Below, in pieces: positions 60,580 through 64,000 of a stretch of DNA of 64,000 bases (its first letter is position 1; each line of letters begins with the position of its first letter). The translations under genes were made by a program, and so were the position numbers. A model generated the notes under the pieces. The model saw only the letters and a program-made list of their open reading frames with translations. It had not been told where the DNA came from and ran no database searches. This DNA comes from an uncultured Pseudomonadota bacterium (GTDB lineage: Bacteria > Myxococcota_A > UBA796 > GCA-2862545): positions 248,001 through 312,000 of the forward strand of contig CAJXTB010000007.1 in the NCBI GenBank assembly GCA_913061235.1, given 5' to 3'.

Positions 60580-62637
60580 CTAGGGCCCACTACAGGCAAA
60601 GCCGTTTCCGCGACCTGAGCACGCCACCGTGCCGCCGTTCGGGATGTAGACGGCTGCACGACCGGTCTCGGACTCTTGAATGACACAGGAAACGGGCATG
60701 AGAGCGCCGTCGAATGTCATGGTCCGTGAGCCATCCACCACTTCCGACTGACCATCACCACAAGCGATTGTCGCGCGGCTGCGTGAACGGAACACCACTG
60801 TGACAGGGCCGGCAAACGCGGGCTCCGGCTCTACGACCGGGGCTGGCGCTGGAGCGGGTCTTGGACTTGGCCTGACCAAGCTGGGAGCGGGACTGGGACG
60901 TGTGGTCGGGGCGGGGCGTGGCGCTGGACTTGGACTTGGACGCGTCACGGGTGCAGGACGAGGTGCAGGAGCGGCTTCCGGGACGGGCTCCGGCGCCACT
61001 TGGGGCTCTACGAGTGCAGCCGGTGCAGGGACTGCACCTGCGGGAACAGCAGTGTCGATGCTGCCCGCGGGCACAACGGGGTCAAGCTCGGTAACGGAGC
61101 CGCTGCCACCGCCAAACACGAAGTAGTATCCACCACCGGCAATCGACAGACCGCCGCACAACAGAGCACCTAGAAGAACAATTGCGCCGATGATGAGCGG
61201 CATGTTGCTGCCGCCAGCATCCAGTTCATCATCCTCATAGATGGGCATGGGCTGCGGCATTCCGCTAGGCATGCCAGGTTCGTTGGTGACGGGTCCACCA
61301 GCGATGGGGCCGCCAATGACGGGGCCGCCAGCGACCGGACCGCCAATGATGGGATTGCCGACGGCGGGGCCCGGTGGTGGCGGAAGTGGCGCCGTTCCCG
61401 GGGCGGGGGCCCGCTGTGGTGGTGTCATGAATGTTGTGCTGGCGCGACCCGTATTCGGCAAGCGACTCGGTGCTTCGGCTGACTGGCCAGGACGCCAGCC
61501 ACCGCCTGGCTGCGCAACGACATGGTCGTCTTCGTCAATCGTTGGAGGACGGGTTGGCGCGTGGTATTTGCTTGGCTTCTGCTGACTTGACGGCGGCGGA
61601 GCGGGGGGGGGACTTGAACGCTGTGCCGGTGCCGGTGCCGGTGCCGGTGCCGGTGCCGGTGCCGGTGCTGCAGTTCGAACTTTTCGTTCAGCAGCTTTGC
61701 CAGCGCCGCGTTTCGGGCGTGGGGCTTCCGAGCCGCCGGCGGCCATGGCGGCCATCTCGTCGCGGCTCCAGAAAGCGGTAGACGAGCCACCACCGACTGC
61801 CGGGCGGAAGCCATCATCCTCGTCGTCGTCACCTTCCAGAGCGGCTTTCATGGCGTCTCGCGACCAGAAAGCGGTGGCTTGACCGCTGGACTTGCCACCG
61901 GAGAAGTCGATGGCACCGCGGGAGAGGGGGCCGGCGCTGCGCTGCACACCGCCGAGGTCTTCGGACGGTGGAAGGTCTTCCGGCTCTTCCGCAGGCATCT
62001 CGACACGTTCGGCAGCCGTTCGCCGCTCGCCGCCGCCGTCGACAGCAACGCGACTCCAATCCTCTAGGGCGTCTCCGCTGACCGTATCGGCGAAGGCGAT
62101 GAAGGAGCGCCATGCGTCGAGTGCAGGCGGCCGTTCCTCGGCTTCGTAGGACAAGAACTTGCCCAAGAACCACTGAATATCGCCAACGATTGCCTCGGGG
62201 AGAGAATCCAGGTCAATGCTGATGATCGCGTCGATAACGCCGTCATCATGAGCATCTGGGTCGTCATTCGGCAGTTCGGGAAGGTCGGTACCTGCGAACA
62301 GGCGGTAGGCGACGTAGCCCATGCCGTATCGGTCGGTCGGTGCGCCCTTCGGAACCCGTTCCGGTGCGCGTGAACGGCCTTCGCCACCGTACTCTAGAGA
62401 GACAGCGCCGGTGTCGTCCAGGAAGACGCAGTGCAGGCCGATCGCATTGTGATGTTCGCCATCTTCTTCAGCGATGTCGAGGATTTCGCAGAGTGCGGCT
62501 ACAATTTCGAGAACTTGCTTGAACGGGGGGAGTCCCGCGACAAGCAGCTCGTCCAGGCCAATGCCAATGGCTGGACCATCGACAGCATCGACGCCTCCAT
62601 CGACCCCAGTCGTACGCACGTAGTGGAACTGACTCAC
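60580..62637 (-). CDS. Transmembrane pseudokinase-like protein
   Basis: 685 residues from the GTG at 62637, which has GGAGGAG upstream. Residues ~30-200 have the helical C-lobe of a Ser/Thr kinase: 'FLDDTGAVSLEYGG', then 'RAPERVPKGAPTDRYGMGYV' (APE-like), 'AYRLFAGTDLPELP' and 'RPPALDAWRSFIAFAD'. There is no Gly loop, invariant Lys, HRD or DFG motif, so it cannot be a normal kinase. Two 'TAFWSRD' repeats (~255, ~290), a long Pro/Ala linker, one transmembrane helix ('MPLIIGAIVLLGALLCGGLS', ~475) and an outside PAP-rich spacer follow. A ~75-residue beta domain with three cysteines closes the protein. It is translated just before dtd. Confidence 0.78.
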   Translation of the reverse strand: MSQFHYVRTTGVDGGVDAVDGPAIGIGLDELLVAGLPPFKQVLEIVAALCEILDIAEEDGEHHNAIGLHCVFLDDTGAVSLEYGGEGRSRAPERVPKGAPTDRYGMGYVAYRLFAGTDLPELPNDDPDAHDDGVIDAIISIDLDSLPEAIVGDIQWFLGKFLSYEAEERPPALDAWRSFIAFADTVSGDALEDWSRVAVDGGGERRTAAERVEMPAEEPEDLPPSEDLGGVQRSAGPLSRGAIDFSGGKSSGQATAFWSRDAMKAALEGDDDEDDGFRPAVGGGSSTAFWSRDEMAAMAAGGSEAPRPKRGAGKAAERKVRTAAPAPAPAPAPAPAPAQRSSPPPAPPPSSQQKPSKYHAPTRPPTIDEDDHVVAQPGGGWRPGQSAEAPSRLPNTGRASTTFMTPPQRAPAPGTAPLPPPPGPAVGNPIIGGPVAGGPVIGGPIAGGPVTNEPGMPSGMPQPMPIYEDDELDAGGSNMPLIIGAIVLLGALLCGGLSIAGGGYYFVFGGGSGSVTELDPVVPAGSIDTAVPAGAVPAPAALVEPQVAPEPVPEAAPAPRPAPVTRPSPSPAPRPAPTTRPSPAPSLVRPSPRPAPAPAPVVEPEPAFAGPVTVVFRSRSRATIACGDGQSEVVDGSRTMTFDGALMPVSCVIQESETGRAAVYIPNGGTVACSGRGNGFACSGP
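61625..61666. repeat. Tandem GCCGGT repeat coding for Pro-Ala
   Basis: Seven exact GCCGGT units inside the pseudokinase gene encode a Pro-Ala run in its cytoplasmic linker. Slippage would alter linker length without a frameshift. Confidence 0.85.
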
Positions 62638-62718
62638 CCGACTCCTCCGACGCACCGTGTGGTGCGCCCCCATCCTAGCCCAGTCGTGGTTAGGGAGCGC
62701 CCGCCGCAGGAGTGCACC

Positions 62719-64000
62719 ATGGCTGTTTACCTTCCGAAAGGGACCCGAGACTTCCTTCCAGAGCAGATGCGAACGCGTCTGTTCGTGCTGGATACGGTGC
62801 GTTCCGTGTTCTCACGGTTTGGCTTTGAGCCCCTAGAGACACCGGCTTTCGAGCGAATCGAGACCCTCACCGGCAAGTACGGTGATGAGGGCGACAAGCT
62901 CATTTACAAGATCTTGAAGCGCGGAGCGGGTGCTGAACGGGGAGAGTGCGACCAAGCCTTGCGCTACGACCTGACTGTGCCGCTGGCGCGCGTGGTCGCC
63001 ATGAACCCCGACCTGCGCATGCCGTTCAAGCGCTACCAGACCCAGCCGGTGTGGCGCGCTGATCGCCCACAGCGCGGTCGATTCCGTGAGTTCTGGCAGT
63101 GTGATTGCGATGTTGTCGGCACCAAGTCGCCGCTGGCCGAGGCCGAGTGCATTGCAGTTGCTCTTGCTGCGTTGGACGCACTGGGGCTTCCAGGTGCAGT
63201 CATTCGGTTGAATGACCGTCGGATTTTGCGCAGCATTGCTGTTGCTGCCGGTGCTGCAGACAAGGAGATTCCGTTCCTGATCTGCTTGGACAAGCTGGAC
63301 AAGATCGGTCGCGACAAGGTGTCAGCCGAGTTCGGTCGCTTGGGACTCGATGACGCCGCCGTTGCGGGTGTGTGGGATGTTCTCACCGTGCCGGATGGCC
63401 ACGACCCCGCGCTGGACAGCCTAGAAGCGGCACTAGACGACGCGGGTCGCGAAGGTGTCGACACGCTGCGTGCGGTCTTGGACGCCGTGGGGCGCATGGG
63501 TGTGGCACTGGATCGAGTGCAGATCGACCCGACCCTGGCACGTGGTCTCGACTACTACACTGGACCGGTGTTCGAGATTTCCCTACCCGCCGGCGACATT
63601 GGCTCGGTGGGGGGAGGCGGTCGCTACGACGGCCTCGTTGGCATGTTCTCCGGCCGCGATGTCCCAGCAGTGGGCATTGCTCTGGGCATCGAGCGCATCA
63701 TCATGGTGCTCGAAGAACAAGGCAAGCTGTCCTCACAACGTACGACGGCGGACGTGTTGGTCACGGTGTTCTCGGATGAACAACGCAACACGAGCTTGTC
63801 TTTCGCGACTCGCTTGCGCAGCGCTGGGGTCAAGACGGATCTGTACTTGGGTGAGGGAAACCTGAAGAAGCAGCTAAAATACGCCAATGCGCGTGGCTAT
63901 CCGAACATTGTGATTATCGGACCGGACGAATCGGAACGAGGTGAGGTCACTGTCAGAAACTTGGATTCGGGAGAGCAAAGTAAACTATCCGCCGGTGATG
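62719..64000 (+). CDS. hisS: Histidyl-tRNA synthetase (C-terminus beyond window)
   Basis: 427 codons visible, running off the right edge. The ATG has AGGAG six bases upstream. It charges tRNA-His. Class II motifs: 'KGTRDFLPEQM' and motif 1 (~10-40), 'RYDLTVPLARV' (~82), motif 2 'FREFWQCDCDVVG' (~120), the histidine loop 'LARGLDYYTGPVFE' (~274), motif 3 'GIALGIERIIM' (~318), and the beginning of the anticodon-binding domain ('ADVLVTVF', ~345). The wording of the motifs is nearer to the eukaryote/archaeal-like branch found in several bacterial phyla than to E. coli HisS. Confidence 0.96.
   Translation, partial: MAVYLPKGTRDFLPEQMRTRLFVLDTVRSVFSRFGFEPLETPAFERIETLTGKYGDEGDKLIYKILKRGAGAERGECDQALRYDLTVPLARVVAMNPDLRMPFKRYQTQPVWRADRPQRGRFREFWQCDCDVVGTKSPLAEAECIAVALAALDALGLPGAVIRLNDRRILRSIAVAAGAADKEIPFLICLDKLDKIGRDKVSAEFGRLGLDDAAVAGVWDVLTVPDGHDPALDSLEAALDDAGREGVDTLRAVLDAVGRMGVALDRVQIDPTLARGLDYYTGPVFEISLPAGDIGSVGGGGRYDGLVGMFSGRDVPAVGIALGIERIIMVLEEQGKLSSQRTTADVLVTVFSDEQRNTSLSFATRLRSAGVKTDLYLGEGNLKKQLKYANARGYPNIVIIGPDESERGEVTVRNLDSGEQSKLSAGD

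Overview
This is a bacterial chromosome segment with high GC content. It is densely coded, with many ATGA/GTGA stop-start overlaps. It carries four receptor-type or pseudo Ser/Thr kinases, FHA proteins, HEAT and TPR scaffolds, many lipoproteins and Asp/Cys-rich calcium-type repeat surface proteins. Together these suggest an uncultured Myxococcota-like ('deltaproteobacterial') Gram-negative. This is inferred from gene content; no rRNA gene is present to confirm it.

Layout. 1-8 kb: a cut-off AAA+ ATPase, a TetR regulator, then a compact leftward operon ribF-aroE-FHA-FHA/TM-HEAT lipoprotein. 7-16 kb: a signalling block with a membrane Ser/Thr kinase overlapping a response regulator that has a degenerate histidine-kinase tail, an outer-membrane protein overlapping a second kinase, a bestrophin channel, a third kinase and msrB. 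Inside this block (13290-13859) is a protein with a predicted signal peptide followed by a RelA/SpoT-type (p)ppGpp synthetase domain whose active-site residues are all present at canonical spacing. 16-33 kb: one long leftward gene array of coiled-coil membrane protein, MoxR ATPase, DUF58, two BatA/VWA proteins, and a duplicated ABC-2 exporter with an exported partner. Three copies of a hairpin-containing, heptamer-bounded repeat element sit in its intergenic gaps. The largest copy encodes a four-helix-bundle (S23/IVP/Avd-like, TIGR02436-type) protein. 33.7-36 kb: feoAB with a Fur-like box. 36-43 kb: a TetR-controlled efflux operon in which the RND pump is fused to its TolC-like outer-membrane partner. 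43-47.5 kb: secreted or periplasmic SAF-domain proteins, a hydrolase, a Cys-rich protein and a small beta-barrel. 47.5-52.8 kb: a MerR regulator divergent from a CPBP-protease/metallo-beta-lactamase fusion, and a WYL regulator. 52.9-57 kb: two large exported repeat proteins. 57-64 kb: a SUKH-TPR-HEAT protein, dtd, a membrane pseudokinase and the start of hisS.

The two observations most worth following are the exported alarmone-synthetase-like protein and the element family with the four-helix-bundle gene. The element has two non-coding copies of exactly equal length with unrelated interiors, and conserved terminal hairpins with GNRA-type loops.
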